This document shows positions 34,141 through 43,436 of a stretch of DNA of 64,000 nucleotides, piece by piece (the first letter of the stretch is position 1; each line of letters begins with the position of its first letter). This DNA comes from Streptomyces venezuelae (GTDB lineage Bacteria > Actinomycetota > Actinomycetes > Streptomycetales > Streptomycetaceae), in NCBI RefSeq assembly GCF_008642335.1, contig NZ_CP029191.1, forward strand, positions 1,860,001 to 1,924,000. Direction: 5' to 3'. Under the pieces are notes generated by a model that had not been told where the DNA came from, ran no database searches, and saw only the letters and a program-made list of their open reading frames with translations. Position numbers and translations under genes: made by a program.

Positions 34141-36894
34141 CTAGTGCGCTGCGGATTCCCAGTCCGGCCCAACCCCCACCGACACATCCAACGGCGCTCG
34201 AAGCGACACCGCCCCGGCCATCTCCCTCCGCACCAGCTCCTCCACCTTCGCCCGCTCGCCCGGCGCGATCTCCAGGACGATTTCGTCGTGGACCTGGAGC
34301 AGCATCCGGGAGTCCAGCTTCGCCTCCGTGAGCGCCCCGTGGACGTTCAGCATCGCGATCTTGACGATGTCCGCCGCCGTGCCCTGGATCGGCGCGTTCA
34401 GCGCCATCCGCTCCGCCATCTCGCGCCGCTGGCGGTTGTCGCTGTTGAGGTCAGGCAGGTAGCGCCGGCGACCGAGCATCGTCTCCGTGTAGCCCGTGGC
34501 GCGGGCCTCGTCGACCGCGCGGCGGAGGTAGTCCCGCACCCCACCGAACCGTTCGAAGTACGTGTCCATCAGCGCACGCGCCTCGCCCGCCTCGATGTTC
34601 AGCTGCTGGGAGAGGCCGAACGCGGACAGGCCGTACGCCAACCCGTACGACATCGCCTTGATCTTGCGCCGCATCTCCGCGTCGACCGCCGAACCGTCCA
34701 CGCCGAACACCTGCGAGGCGACGGTCGTGTGCAGGTCCTCGCCGGAGGAGAACGCCTCCAGGAGGCCCTCGTCCTCGGAAAGGTGCGCCATCACGCGCAG
34801 TTCGATCTGGCTGTAGTCCGCGGTCATGAGGGACTCGAAGCCCTCGCCGACCACGAAGCCGCGGCGGATCGCCCGGCCCTCGTCCGTGCGGACGGGGATG
34901 TTCTGCAGGTTCGGGTCCGTGGAGGAGAGCCGGCCCGTCGCCGCCACCGTCTGGTTGAACGTGGTGTGGATACGGCCGTCCGCGGCGGTCGTCTTGATCA
35001 GACCCTCGACCGTGACGCGCAGCTTCGCCTGCTCGCGGTGGCGCAGCATGATGACCGGCAGTTCGTTCTCGGTCTGCGCCGCGAGCCACGCCAGCGCGTC
35101 CGCGTCCGTGGTGTACCCGGTCTTCGTCTTCTTCGTCTTGGGGAGGTTCAGCTCGCCGAAGAGGACTTCCTGGAGCTGCTTGGGCGAGCCCAAGTTGAAC
35201 TCGTGGCCCGCCGCCGCGTGCGCCTCCTTCACGGCCTGCTGCACCGCGCCCGCGAACTGCTGCTCCATGGACTGCAGATGCTCGCGGTCCGCCGCGATGC
35301 CGTGCCGCTCCAGGCGGGCCAGGAGCGCGGACGTCGGCAGCTCGATGTCCGTGAGGAGATCGCTCGCGCCGACCTCCGTCAGCTTCTCGCCGAACGCGGT
35401 GCCGAGGTCGAGGATGGTGCGGGCCTGCGACATCAGGGAGTCGGCCTCGGCCCGGTCGTCCTCCTCCGTACCGAAGGCGAGCTGTCCGTCGGCCGCCGAG
35501 GCGGGCGCCAACTCACGGCCCAGGTACTCCAGGGACAGCGCGTCCAGCGCGAAGGAACGACGGCCGGGCTTCACCAGGTACGCGGCGAGTGCCGTGTCCA
35601 TGGTGACGCCCGCCACCGACCACCCGTGCTCGGGGAAGACCCGCATGACCGCCTTGGCGTTGTGCAGCACCTTCGGCTTGGCCGGGTCGGCGATCCACGC
35701 GGCGAACGCGTTCTCATCGGCCTCGTCCAGCGTCGCCGGGTCGAACCAGGCGGCCGCCCCGCCGGCCGCGGCGAGCGCGACCTCGGTGACCGTGCCCGTG
35801 CCCAGCTGCCAGGTGTCGACCGTGGCCAGACCCAGGACCGCGTTGCCGTGCTCCGCCAGCCACGGCGCCAGCTCACCCGCGCCCAGCACCGAACCGTCCA
35901 GCTCCACACCCGGCTCGGCAGGGGCCTGCTCGGCCTCCGCCGCGCCCGGGTCGACGGCCAGCAGCCGCTCCCGCAGCGACGGGTTGCGGATCTCCAGGGT
36001 GTCCAGGACCATCGCCAGCGCCGTACGGTCGTACGGAGCGCGCTCCAAGTCGGCGACCGTCTTGGGAAGTTCGACGTCGCGCACCATCTCCGTCAGGACA
36101 CGGTTCAGCTTGACCGCCTCCAGATGGTCGCGGAAGTTCTGCCCCGCCTTGCCCTTGACCTCCTCGGCACGCTCGACGAGGTCGGCGAACGAACCGAACT
36201 GGTTGATCCACTTCGCGGCGGTCTTCTCACCCACACCGGGGATGCCGGGCAGGTTGTCCGACGGGTCGCCGCGCAGCGCCGCGAAGTCGGGGTACTGGCT
36301 CGGGGAAAGCCCGTACTTCTCCTGGACCTTCTCCGGCGTGAACCGCGTCAGCTCCGAGACGCCCTTCGTCGGATACAGCACCGTCACGTGGTCGGTGATC
36401 AGCTGGAACGAGTCACGGTCACCCGTGACGATCAGCACGTCAAAACCGGCCGCCTCCGCCTGCGTGGCCAGCGTGGCGATCACGTCGTCCGCCTCGAAAC
36501 CGTCGACCGCGAACCGCACCGCGTGCATCGCGTCGAGCATCTCGCCGATCAGCTCGACCTGCCCCTTGAACTCGTCGGGCGTCTTCGAACGGTTCGCCTT
36601 GTACTCCGGGAACTCCGTGGAGCGCCACGTCTTGCGCGACACGTCGAACGCCACCGCGAAGTGCGTGGGCGCCTCGTCACGCAGCGTGTTCGCCAGCATC
36701 GACGCGAAGCCGTAGATCGCGTTCGTCGGCTGGCCCGTCGCGGTCGTGAAATTCTCCGCGGGCAGCGCGAAGAACGCCCGGTACGCCAGGGAGTGCCCGT
36801 CCATGAGCATCAGGAGCGGGCGCCGCTCACCACCGGCCTGCCCGGCCTTCGCCGCCGCCGTCTCGGACTTCTTCTTCGCTGCTGTTTCTGCCAC
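34141..36894 (-). CDS. polA: DNA polymerase I
   Basis: 917 residues from a GTG at 36894 (VAETAAKKKSETAAAK, read as Met); I prefer it over the open reading to 36924 because other streptomycete PolA proteins begin MAET. The 5'-nuclease domain begins LLMLMDGHSLAYRAFFALP and includes VTGDRDSFQLI and GIPGVGEKTAAKWI. The middle 3'-5' exonuclease-like domain appears degenerate. The polymerase domain has TADYSQIELRVMAHLSEDEG (motif A), KAMSYGLAYGLSAFG (motif B) and LLQVHDEIVLEIA (motif C). It fills gaps in repair and removes Okazaki RNA primers. It sits alone on its strand, divergent from the FdhF-like gene. Confidence 0.97.
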   Translation of the reverse strand: MAETAAKKKSETAAAKAGQAGGERRPLLMLMDGHSLAYRAFFALPAENFTTATGQPTNAIYGFASMLANTLRDEAPTHFAVAFDVSRKTWRSTEFPEYKANRSKTPDEFKGQVELIGEMLDAMHAVRFAVDGFEADDVIATLATQAEAAGFDVLIVTGDRDSFQLITDHVTVLYPTKGVSELTRFTPEKVQEKYGLSPSQYPDFAALRGDPSDNLPGIPGVGEKTAAKWINQFGSFADLVERAEEVKGKAGQNFRDHLEAVKLNRVLTEMVRDVELPKTVADLERAPYDRTALAMVLDTLEIRNPSLRERLLAVDPGAAEAEQAPAEPGVELDGSVLGAGELAPWLAEHGNAVLGLATVDTWQLGTGTVTEVALAAAGGAAAWFDPATLDEADENAFAAWIADPAKPKVLHNAKAVMRVFPEHGWSVAGVTMDTALAAYLVKPGRRSFALDALSLEYLGRELAPASAADGQLAFGTEEDDRAEADSLMSQARTILDLGTAFGEKLTEVGASDLLTDIELPTSALLARLERHGIAADREHLQSMEQQFAGAVQQAVKEAHAAAGHEFNLGSPKQLQEVLFGELNLPKTKKTKTGYTTDADALAWLAAQTENELPVIMLRHREQAKLRVTVEGLIKTTAADGRIHTTFNQTVAATGRLSSTDPNLQNIPVRTDEGRAIRRGFVVGEGFESLMTADYSQIELRVMAHLSEDEGLLEAFSSGEDLHTTVASQVFGVDGSAVDAEMRRKIKAMSYGLAYGLSAFGLSQQLNIEAGEARALMDTYFERFGGVRDYLRRAVDEARATGYTETMLGRRRYLPDLNSDNRQRREMAERMALNAPIQGTAADIVKIAMLNVHGALTEAKLDSRMLLQVHDEIVLEIAPGERAKVEELVRREMAGAVSLRAPLDVSVGVGPDWESAAH

Positions 36895-37018
36895 GTCCCC
36901 GATCCTGCCACGCCCCACTGACACTCCGGCTCCACCGAACCCCGACCCCCGGCATTGTCACCGGCACGTGGGAGGATCGGAGACGTAGCTCACGTACGTG
37001 CTCGAAGGGGAGCCGACC

Positions 37019-39298
37019 ATGGCAAGCAAGCCGCCCAAGGGCGATCCGGTCCAGGACGCACCGCAGGTCGCCGAGGTCCAGCACGCGGCCGCCGGCCTTC
37101 CCGCCATCGGTCACACCCTGCGCATGGCACAGCAGCAGATGGGCGTGCGCCGCACCGCCCTCACCCTGCTCCGCGTCAACCAGAAGGACGGCTTCGACTG
37201 CCCCGGCTGCGCCTGGCCCGAGCCGGACCACCGCCACAAGGCGGAGTTCTGCGAGAACGGCGCGAAGGCCGTCGCCGAGGAAGCCACGCTGCGCCGCGTC
37301 ACCCCCGACTTCTTCGCCGCGCACCCCGTCGCGGACCTCGCCACCCGCAGTGGGTACTGGCTGGGCCAGCAGGGCCGCCTCACCCACCCCATGTACCTTG
37401 CGGAGGGCGCCGAGCGGTACGAGCCCGTGTCCTGGGACCGCGCCTTCGACATCATCGCGGAAGAGATCGCCGCCCTCGACTCCCCCGACGAGTCCGTCTT
37501 CTACACCTCGGGCAGGACCAGCAACGAAGCCGCGTTCCTGTACCAGCTGTTCGCCCGCGAGCTCGGCACGAACAACCTGCCCGACTGCTCGAACATGTGC
37601 CACGAGTCGTCCGGCTCCGCACTCACCGAGACCATCGGCATCGGCAAGGGCAGCGTCCTCCTGGAGGACCTCTACACATCGGATCTGATCATCGTCGCCG
37701 GGCAGAACCCCGGCACGAACCACCCGCGCATGCTCTCCGCCCTGGAGAAGGCCAAGAACAACGGCGCGAAGATCATCACGGTCAATCCGCTGCCCGAAGC
37801 GGGCATGGAACGCTTCAAGAACCCGCAGACCGCACAGGGCATGCTCAAGGGCACCGCCCTCACGGACCTCTTCCTGCAGATCCGCCTCGGCGGCGACCAG
37901 GCCCTCTTCCGCCTCCTCAACAAACTCATCCTGGAGACAGAGGGCGCGGTCGACGAAGAGTTCGTCCGCGAGCACACCCACGGCTACGAGGACTTCGTCG
38001 CCGCCGCACAGGACGCCGACTGGGACGACACCCTGCGCGCCACCGGCCTCGACCGCGCACGCATCGAGGAAGCGCTGAGCATGATCCTCGCGTCGAAGCG
38101 CACCGTCGTGTGCTGGGCCATGGGCCTCACCCAGCACAAGCACTCCGTGCCGACCATCCGCGAAGTCGTCAACTTCCTGCTGCTGCGCGGCAACATCGGC
38201 CGCCCCGGCGCCGGCGTCTGCCCCGTCCGCGGCCACTCCAACGTGCAGGGCGACCGCACCATGGGCATCTTCGAACGCCCCGCGCCCGCCTTCCTCGACG
38301 CCCTGGAGAAGGAGTTCGGCTTCGCACCGCCCCGCCACCACGGCCTCGACGTCGTCCGCGCCATCCGCGCCCTCCGCGACGGCGACGCGAAAGTCTTCTT
38401 TGCCATGGGCGGCAACTTCGTCTCCGCGTCCCCCGACACCGACGTCACCGAGGCAGCCATGCGCCGCGCCCGCCTCACCGTGCACGTCTCCACGAAACTC
38501 AACCGCTCCCACGCCGTCACCGGCGCCCGCGCCCTCATCCTGCCCACCCTCGGCCGCACCGAGCGCGACGTCCAGGCAAGCGGCGAACAGGTCGTGACCG
38601 TCGAGGACTCCATGGGCATGGTCCACGCCTCCCGAGGCCGCCTGGAGCCCGCGAGCAAGCAGCTCCTCTCCGAGCCCGCCATCGTGTGCCGCCTCGCCCG
38701 CCGCGTACTCGGCGAGACGTCCCGCACACCGTGGGAGGAGTTCGAGAAGGACTACGCCACCGTCCGCGACCGAATCGCGCGCGTGATCCCCGGCTTCGAC
38801 GACTTCAACGCCAAGATCGCCCGGCCCGGAGGGTTCGCCCTGCCCCACGCTCCCCGCGACGAGCGCCGCTTCCCCACCGCCACCGGCAAGGCCAACTTCA
38901 CCGCCGCCCCCGTCGAGTACCCGGCCGTTCCGAAGGGACGGCTGCTGCTCCAGACCATCCGCTCCCACGACCAGTACAACACCACGATCTACGGCCTCGA
39001 CGACCGCTACCGCGGCATCAAGAACGGCCGCCGCGTCGTCCTCGTCCACCCCGACGACGCGGCCGACCTCGGCCTCGCCGAAGGAACGTACGCCGACCTC
39101 GTCAGCGAATGGCAGGACGGCGTGGAGCGCCGCGCCCCCGGCTTCCGCGTCGTGCACTACCCGACGGCCCGCGGCTGCGCCGCCGCGTACTACCCCGAGA
39201 CCAACGTCCTGGTGCCGCTCGACGCCACCGCGGACACCAGCAACACCCCCGCCAGCAAGTCCGTCGTCGTCCGCCTGGAACAATCGGCCGTCGACTGA
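37019..39298 (+). CDS. FdhF/YdeP family molybdopterin oxidoreductase
   Basis: 759 residues from ATG 37019. NNLPDCSNMCHESSGSAL contains the Cys (C194) that aligns with the molybdenum-ligating selenocysteine of formate dehydrogenase H (V-U-H-G-P-S), so this form uses Cys. Residues C61, C64 and C78 (CPGC...FC) suggest an N-terminal iron-sulfur site with altered spacing. ITVNPLPEAGMERF, LLRGNIGRPGAGVCPVRGHSNVQGDRTM and PTATGKANF are typical of the YdeP-type group. The substrate is unknown; YdeP is tied to acid resistance in E. coli. No fdhD or electron-partner gene is adjacent. Confidence 0.9.
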   Translation: MASKPPKGDPVQDAPQVAEVQHAAAGLPAIGHTLRMAQQQMGVRRTALTLLRVNQKDGFDCPGCAWPEPDHRHKAEFCENGAKAVAEEATLRRVTPDFFAAHPVADLATRSGYWLGQQGRLTHPMYLAEGAERYEPVSWDRAFDIIAEEIAALDSPDESVFYTSGRTSNEAAFLYQLFARELGTNNLPDCSNMCHESSGSALTETIGIGKGSVLLEDLYTSDLIIVAGQNPGTNHPRMLSALEKAKNNGAKIITVNPLPEAGMERFKNPQTAQGMLKGTALTDLFLQIRLGGDQALFRLLNKLILETEGAVDEEFVREHTHGYEDFVAAAQDADWDDTLRATGLDRARIEEALSMILASKRTVVCWAMGLTQHKHSVPTIREVVNFLLLRGNIGRPGAGVCPVRGHSNVQGDRTMGIFERPAPAFLDALEKEFGFAPPRHHGLDVVRAIRALRDGDAKVFFAMGGNFVSASPDTDVTEAAMRRARLTVHVSTKLNRSHAVTGARALILPTLGRTERDVQASGEQVVTVEDSMGMVHASRGRLEPASKQLLSEPAIVCRLARRVLGETSRTPWEEFEKDYATVRDRIARVIPGFDDFNAKIARPGGFALPHAPRDERRFPTATGKANFTAAPVEYPAVPKGRLLLQTIRSHDQYNTTIYGLDDRYRGIKNGRRVVLVHPDDAADLGLAEGTYADLVSEWQDGVERRAPGFRVVHYPTARGCAAAYYPETNVLVPLDATADTSNTPASKSVVVRLEQSAVD

Positions 39299-39346
39299 GC
39301 GTTTGCTCAGCGACAGCGCGACGACGAACGAACGGAGCCGGGCCCC

Positions 39347-39814
39347 ATGGGCGAGCAGCACAGCGTGAAGTTCCCGCAGGAAGTCCTCGACGAGTACGCA
39401 TCGCTCGGGGTCGACCTGCCCTCCCTGTTCTCCGCCGGACACCTCGGCACCCGCATGGGCGTACAGATCCTGGAAGCCTCGGCAGAGCGCGTCGTCGGCA
39501 CCATGCCGGTCGAGGGCAACACCCAGCCGTACGGACTCCTGCACGGCGGCGCGTCCGCGGTGCTCGCCGAGACCCTCGGCTCGGTCGGCGCGATGCTCCA
39601 CGGCGGCGCGCAGAAGCTCGCCGTCGGCGTCGACCTCAACTGCACGCACCACCGCGGCGCCCGCTCCGGCCTGGTCACCGGCGTCGCGACGCCCGTGCAC
39701 CGGGGCCGCTCCACGGCGACGTACGAGATCGCGATCACCGACGAGCACGACAAGCGGGTGTGCACCGCACGCCTGACGTGCATGCTGCGGGACGCGCAGA
39801 GCGCCGCGGGCTGA
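39347..39814 (+). CDS. PaaI family hotdog-fold thioesterase
   Basis: 155 residues. VVGTMPVEGNTQPYGLLHGGASAVLAET (given in part) holds the conserved HGG of the PaaI/YbdB hotdog group, and VGVDLNCTHHRGARSG and STATYEIAITDEHDKRVCTARLTCML (in part) follow the fold. The enzymes hydrolyse acyl- or aryl-CoA esters. The gene lies 48 bp after the oxidoreductase gene on the same strand, so co-transcription is possible, although a functional link is not known. Confidence 0.9.
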   Translation: MGEQHSVKFPQEVLDEYASLGVDLPSLFSAGHLGTRMGVQILEASAERVVGTMPVEGNTQPYGLLHGGASAVLAETLGSVGAMLHGGAQKLAVGVDLNCTHHRGARSGLVTGVATPVHRGRSTATYEIAITDEHDKRVCTARLTCMLRDAQSAAG

Positions 39815-39891
39815 CCCCACGAGGGCGGCGGCGCGGGCGCGTCGAGGGCGTGCGCATTGTCGTAGCGGGCGCTTCGGTCTAGCGTCACTTC

Positions 39892-40275
39892 ATGAGGCAC
39901 CGGATATCGCTCTGTGCGCTCGTCCTCGCCGCCCTCACCGCCGTCGCCGGATGCAGTGATTCCGGAACCGGCGAACCGGACGCGGCCCGCAGCCCCTCCC
40001 AGGGCTCCACCTCCCCCGCCGACCTGTGCGCCACGATCATCACCAAGTGGGCGCACAAGATCTACGACGCCGGGGACAAGACCTACGGCGACTACCAGTC
40101 GATGGGCCTGTCGAACGGGCAGTACCTCATCCTGCGCGACATCCTCGACGCCGCACGCGCCGAACGCAGGCGTGAAACAGCCGCCTCGGGACGCAAATTG
40201 ATCGACCGTCAGGCGCGCGAGCGGTGCGCGGAACGGTACCGCGACGGCGGGCCGAGCGGCGGGCCGTGGACATGA
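39892..40275 (+). CDS. Putative lipoprotein of unknown function
   Basis: 127 residues. The start MRHRISLCALVLAALTAVAG followed by Cys gives a lipoprotein signal with lipobox LTAVAGC (cleavage before C21), so it should be anchored to the outer face of the membrane. The mature part is mostly helical (CATIITKWAHKIYD, YLILRDILDAARAERRRE), with one Cys near the N-terminus and one near the C-terminus (RERCAERY). I do not recognise a family. The next gene starts within the stop codon (ATGA at 40272-40275), so both are made together. Confidence 0.75.
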   Translation: MRHRISLCALVLAALTAVAGCSDSGTGEPDAARSPSQGSTSPADLCATIITKWAHKIYDAGDKTYGDYQSMGLSNGQYLILRDILDAARAERRRETAASGRKLIDRQARERCAERYRDGGPSGGPWT

Positions 40276-40844
40276 TGGCCATCGGACCGGTCGAGCCGGG
40301 CGAGGACACCTACGACCACGAGGCCACGCCCCCTCGCAGCACCCGGCCGGGCCCCCGCAGGTTCCGCCGCACCACGCTCGCCGCCACCACGGCCGCGATC
40401 ATCGGCGCCGCCGCGATCACCTTCTACGTGACGCGACCGGAACCGCCACCCCCACCGCCCACGCCCTGGCCGTCACAGAGCGTCTCCGTGACGTACGAGG
40501 GCGACATGTCCCGCCCCCGCGCCGGGGACCGCACCTTCACGTTCGCCGTCGCGTTCGCGCAGGAGTCGGGACCACCCGCGACCGTCCGCCGCGTCGGCCA
40601 GCCCTCCACGGCCCTTTCGGTCAGCACATCCCCTCTCACCCCTTTCGAGGTCAAAACGGGATCACCCCGGAAGTTGATCATTACGATGCACATTCGCGAA
40701 TGCGGAGAAGTGCCCCGGAACGCAGGACTCCCTTTTCTCGAAGTAACACTGCGTAATGTGCTCGCAATGGAGAAGCAGAGTTACATCCTGGGTCCGGAAT
40801 ACGCGAATGATCTTTCCGCCGCCCTGACGGCCGCATGCCCATGA
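40272..40844 (+). CDS. Membrane-anchored protein of unknown function
   Basis: 190 residues with ATG at 40272, overlapping the lipoprotein gene stop by four bases. A basic cytoplasmic N-terminus (about 1-37) leads into one membrane segment (about 38-58, LAATTAAIIGAAAITFYV) and a Pro-rich spacer (PEPPPPPPTPWP). The outer beta-rich domain (QSVSVTYEGDMSRPRAG, TFTFAVAFAQESG, LIITMHIRECGEVPRNAG) ends with two Cys (ECG, AACP) that may pair. I recognise it only as a streptomycete conserved protein sometimes called Tat-signal-like. It probably acts with the upstream lipoprotein at the cell surface. Confidence 0.7.
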   Translation: MMAIGPVEPGEDTYDHEATPPRSTRPGPRRFRRTTLAATTAAIIGAAAITFYVTRPEPPPPPPTPWPSQSVSVTYEGDMSRPRAGDRTFTFAVAFAQESGPPATVRRVGQPSTALSVSTSPLTPFEVKTGSPRKLIITMHIRECGEVPRNAGLPFLEVTLRNVLAMEKQSYILGPEYANDLSAALTAACP

Positions 40845-40850
40845 ACACCA

Positions 40851-40876
40851 CTGTCATGAGTCAAACCGCATGACAG
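40851..40876. promoter_or_regulatory. Inverted repeat in the livK upstream region
   Basis: CTGTCATG (40851-40858), 10-base spacer, CATGACAG (40869-40876): perfect 8-bp arms just after the stop of the preceding membrane-protein gene and about 275 bp upstream of livK. It may terminate the preceding operon or bind a regulator. The rest of the 305-bp gap (40845-41149) has no gene; a weak TTGCCC at about 40885 and GATACG at about 40911 could be promoter parts, but the spacing is long. Confidence 0.4.
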
Positions 40877-41149
40877 TCCTGCAAGTTGCCCTGGGGATTC
40901 TCAGCATGCGGATACGTCTAGATCCACCGAACAAGGCCATATTCAGCCCCAACCGCCCCCCGCGTTCCAGCCCGGAATACTCCGTGGCATAACAAGAGCG
41001 TCACAGCCTTGGACGACCACTCCACCAAGAACAAAGGCGCCCTTAGAGTCACGGCCAGTCACCGCGCCCACCGGATTCCTCTCAGTTCGGTTCCGCGCTC
41101 GACTCGGCATCCCAACAAGGGACAGCCGTGCCAGGGGAAAGGACTGATC

Positions 41150-42400
41150 GTGCGTCAACGTTCGCTCATAGCCATCACCGCTGCACTCACCGCGGGGGCT
41201 CTCACCCTCACCGCCTGTGGCTCGCGCGACGACAAGGACGACGGAGACGAAGCCGGTGGCGGCACCACCGTGGTCATCGGTGTCGACGCGCCACTGACCG
41301 GCGAACTCTCCGCGCTGGGCCTCGGCATCCGCAACTCCGTCGACCTCGCCACCAAGCAGGCAAACCAGAAGAAGTACGTCGACGGCGTCACGTTCAAGAT
41401 CGAAGCCCTCGACGACCAGGGACAGCCCTCGTCCGGCCAGACCAACGCCACCAAACTCGTCGCCGACAAGGACGTCCTCGGCGCCGTCGGCCCCCTGAAC
41501 TCCTCCGTCGCCGAATCGATGCAGAAGGTCTTCGACGACGCCAAACTCGTCCAGGTCTCCCCCGCCAACACCAACCCCGCCCTCACCCAGGGCCCGGACT
41601 GGAACGGCGGCAAGAAGGCACGCCCCTACAAGTCCTACTTCCGCACCGCCACCACGGACGCCATCCAGGGCCCCTTCGCCGCGCAGTACCTGTACAACAA
41701 GGCCAAGAAGAAGAAGGTCTTCGTCGTCGACGACAAGAAGACCTACGGCGCCGGACTCGCCGCCACCTTCAAGGACGAGTTCACCAAACTCGGCGGCAAG
41801 GTCGTCGGCACCGAACACATCAACCCCGACACCAAGGACTTCGGCGCCGTCGCCACCAAGATCCGCAACAGCGACGCCGACCTCGTCTACTACGGCGGCG
41901 AATACCCCCAGGCCGGACCCCTCAGCAAGCAGATGAAGCAAGCCGGATCCAAAGCCCCCCTCGTCGGCGGCGACGGCATCTACAGCGCCGACTTCATCAA
42001 ACTCTCCGGCAAGCAGGGCGTCGGCGACTACGCCACCTCCGTCGGCCAGCCCGTCGAAGAACTCCCCTCCGCCAAGGAGTTCATCGCCAACTACAAGAAG
42101 GCCGGCTTCAAGGAAGCCTACGAAGCCTACGGCGGCTACTCCTACGACAGCGCCTGGGCCATCATCGAAGCCGTCAAGAAGGTCGTCGACGACAACGACG
42201 GCAAACTCCCCGACGACGCCCGCGCCAAGGTCATCGACGCCATGAAGGACGTCTCCTTCGACGGCGTCACCGGCAAGGTCTCCTTCGACGAATACGGCGA
42301 CGCCACCAACAAGCAGCTCACCGTCTACCAGGTCAAGACCACCGACCCCAAGAGCGGCTGGAAGCCCGTCGAGTCCGGCACCTACACCGGGACCAACTAG
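41150..42400 (+). CDS. livK: Branched-chain amino-acid ABC transporter, substrate-binding lipoprotein
   Basis: 416 residues from a GTG at 41150 with AAAGGA upstream; the open frame further upstream is untranslated leader. Lipoprotein signal VRQRSLIAITAALTAGALTL, then TAC with the lipidated Cys. The mature protein starts with an acidic spacer and then TTVVIGVDAPLTGELSALG, and has VGPLNSSVAESM, KVFVVDDKKTYGAGLA, DADLVYYGGEYPQAGPL and GGYSYDSAWAIIEAV as in type I periplasmic-binding folds of LivK. It captures branched-chain or related amino acids outside the membrane and hands them to LivH/LivM. First gene of livKHMGF. Confidence 0.95.
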   Translation: MRQRSLIAITAALTAGALTLTACGSRDDKDDGDEAGGGTTVVIGVDAPLTGELSALGLGIRNSVDLATKQANQKKYVDGVTFKIEALDDQGQPSSGQTNATKLVADKDVLGAVGPLNSSVAESMQKVFDDAKLVQVSPANTNPALTQGPDWNGGKKARPYKSYFRTATTDAIQGPFAAQYLYNKAKKKKVFVVDDKKTYGAGLAATFKDEFTKLGGKVVGTEHINPDTKDFGAVATKIRNSDADLVYYGGEYPQAGPLSKQMKQAGSKAPLVGGDGIYSADFIKLSGKQGVGDYATSVGQPVEELPSAKEFIANYKKAGFKEAYEAYGGYSYDSAWAIIEAVKKVVDDNDGKLPDDARAKVIDAMKDVSFDGVTGKVSFDEYGDATNKQLTVYQVKTTDPKSGWKPVESGTYTGTN

Positions 42401-42430
42401 CCCCCGGCACGTAGCCCACACGACAACCCC

Positions 42431-42463
42431 CGCGCGGGGCGCCGCAGACAAGCGCCCCGCGCG
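42431..42463 (+). terminator. Intercistronic hairpin after livK
   Basis: CGCGCGGGGCGC (42431-42442), 9-base loop, GCGCCCCGCGCG (42452-42463): perfect 12-bp stem 31 bp past the livK stop and 38 bp before livH. It has no U tract. Such hairpins protect upstream mRNA or attenuate, giving more binding protein than permease; that role is inferred. Confidence 0.65.
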
Positions 42464-42501
42464 GCGTCGCATCCGTCGCACGAAAGACTCGGAGGACTGC
42501 G

Positions 42502-43431
42502 GTGCACGAACTGCCGCAACAGCTGGTCAACGGCCTGCTACTGGGATCCATGTACGGCCTCATCGCCATCGGCTACACAATGGTCTACGGCATCGTCCAG
42601 CTCATCAACTTCGCCCACGGCGAGATCTTCATGACCGGCGGATTCGGCGCCCTCACCGTCTGGCTCTGGCTCCCCGCCGGCACCAGCGTCTGGGCCGCCC
42701 TGCCCCTCATGCTCATAGGCGCCATCTTCGTCTCCACCACCATCGCCATCGGCGCCGAACGCTTCGCCTACCGACCCCTGCGCGGAGCACCACGCCTCGC
42801 CCCGCTCATCACCGCCATCGGCCTCTCCCTCGCCCTCCAGCAAGCCGTCTGGGCCTGGTACCCCGAAGCCAAATCCGCCCGCTCCTTCCCCGAACTCCCC
42901 GGCGGATCCATCCACATCGGCTCCGTCACCATGCAACCCGGCGACATCTTCCTCCTCATCACCGCCCCCATCTGCATGATCGCCCTCGGCTACTTCGTCA
43001 TGAAGACCCGCATCGGACGCGGCATGCAAGCCACCGCCCAAGACCCAGACACCGCCAAACTCATGGGCATCAACACCGACCGCGTCATCGTCGTCGCCTT
43101 CGCCATCGGCGCCGCCTTCGCCGGCATCGCCGCCGTCGCCCGCGGACTCAAATACGGCCAGATCGACTTCCGCATGGGATTCATCCTCGGCCTCAAAGCC
43201 TTCACCGCAGCCGTACTCGGCGGCATCGGCAACATCTACGGCGCCATGATCGGCGGCGTCGTCCTCGGCCTCGCCGAATCCATGGCCACCGCCTACATCA
43301 ACGACGTACCCGGCATGGACAAGCTCGGCGGCCAGTCCTGGGCCGACGTCTGGGCGTTCGTACTCCTCATCGTCGTACTCCTCGTCAGGCCCCAAGGCCT
43401 CCTCGGCGAGCGCGTCGCGGACAGGGCGTGA
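42502..43431 (+). CDS. livH: Branched-chain amino-acid ABC transporter permease LivH
   Basis: 309 residues from a GTG at 42502 preceded by GGAGGA. About eight hydrophobic segments. GLLLGSMYGLIAIGYTMVYG at the N-terminus, QLINFAHGEIFMTGGF, and the EAA-like cytoplasmic loop GRGMQATAQDPDTAKLMGIN are conserved in LivH permeases, as is FTAAVLGGIGNIYGAMIGG near the C-terminus. It forms the membrane channel with LivM. The gene for LivM starts within or 5 bases after its stop. Confidence 0.95.
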   Translation: MHELPQQLVNGLLLGSMYGLIAIGYTMVYGIVQLINFAHGEIFMTGGFGALTVWLWLPAGTSVWAALPLMLIGAIFVSTTIAIGAERFAYRPLRGAPRLAPLITAIGLSLALQQAVWAWYPEAKSARSFPELPGGSIHIGSVTMQPGDIFLLITAPICMIALGYFVMKTRIGRGMQATAQDPDTAKLMGINTDRVIVVAFAIGAAFAGIAAVARGLKYGQIDFRMGFILGLKAFTAAVLGGIGNIYGAMIGGVVLGLAESMATAYINDVPGMDKLGGQSWADVWAFVLLIVVLLVRPQGLLGERVADRA

Positions 43432-43436
43432 CACCA

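Noticed and set aside
32366..34144. A 592-codon plus-strand frame across the serine hydrolase gene and the repeat array
   Set aside because: The first part is antisense to a gene with SxxK/SxN/KNG motifs, and the last part is translation of non-coding repeats.
33925..36921. A 998-codon open frame on the plus strand opposite polA
   Set aside because: It is the antisense shadow of polA: Arg-rich, no domains, produced by the strong third-position G/C bias. The polA frame has complete conserved motifs.
36827..39820. A 997-codon open frame on the minus strand opposite the FdhF-like gene
   Set aside because: Gly/Val/Asp/Ala-rich antisense shadow without recognisable domain.
40885..40916. Promoter for the liv operon (TTGCCC / GATACG)
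   Set aside because: Spacing is about 20 bases and the -10 is poor, so it was not listed as a promoter.
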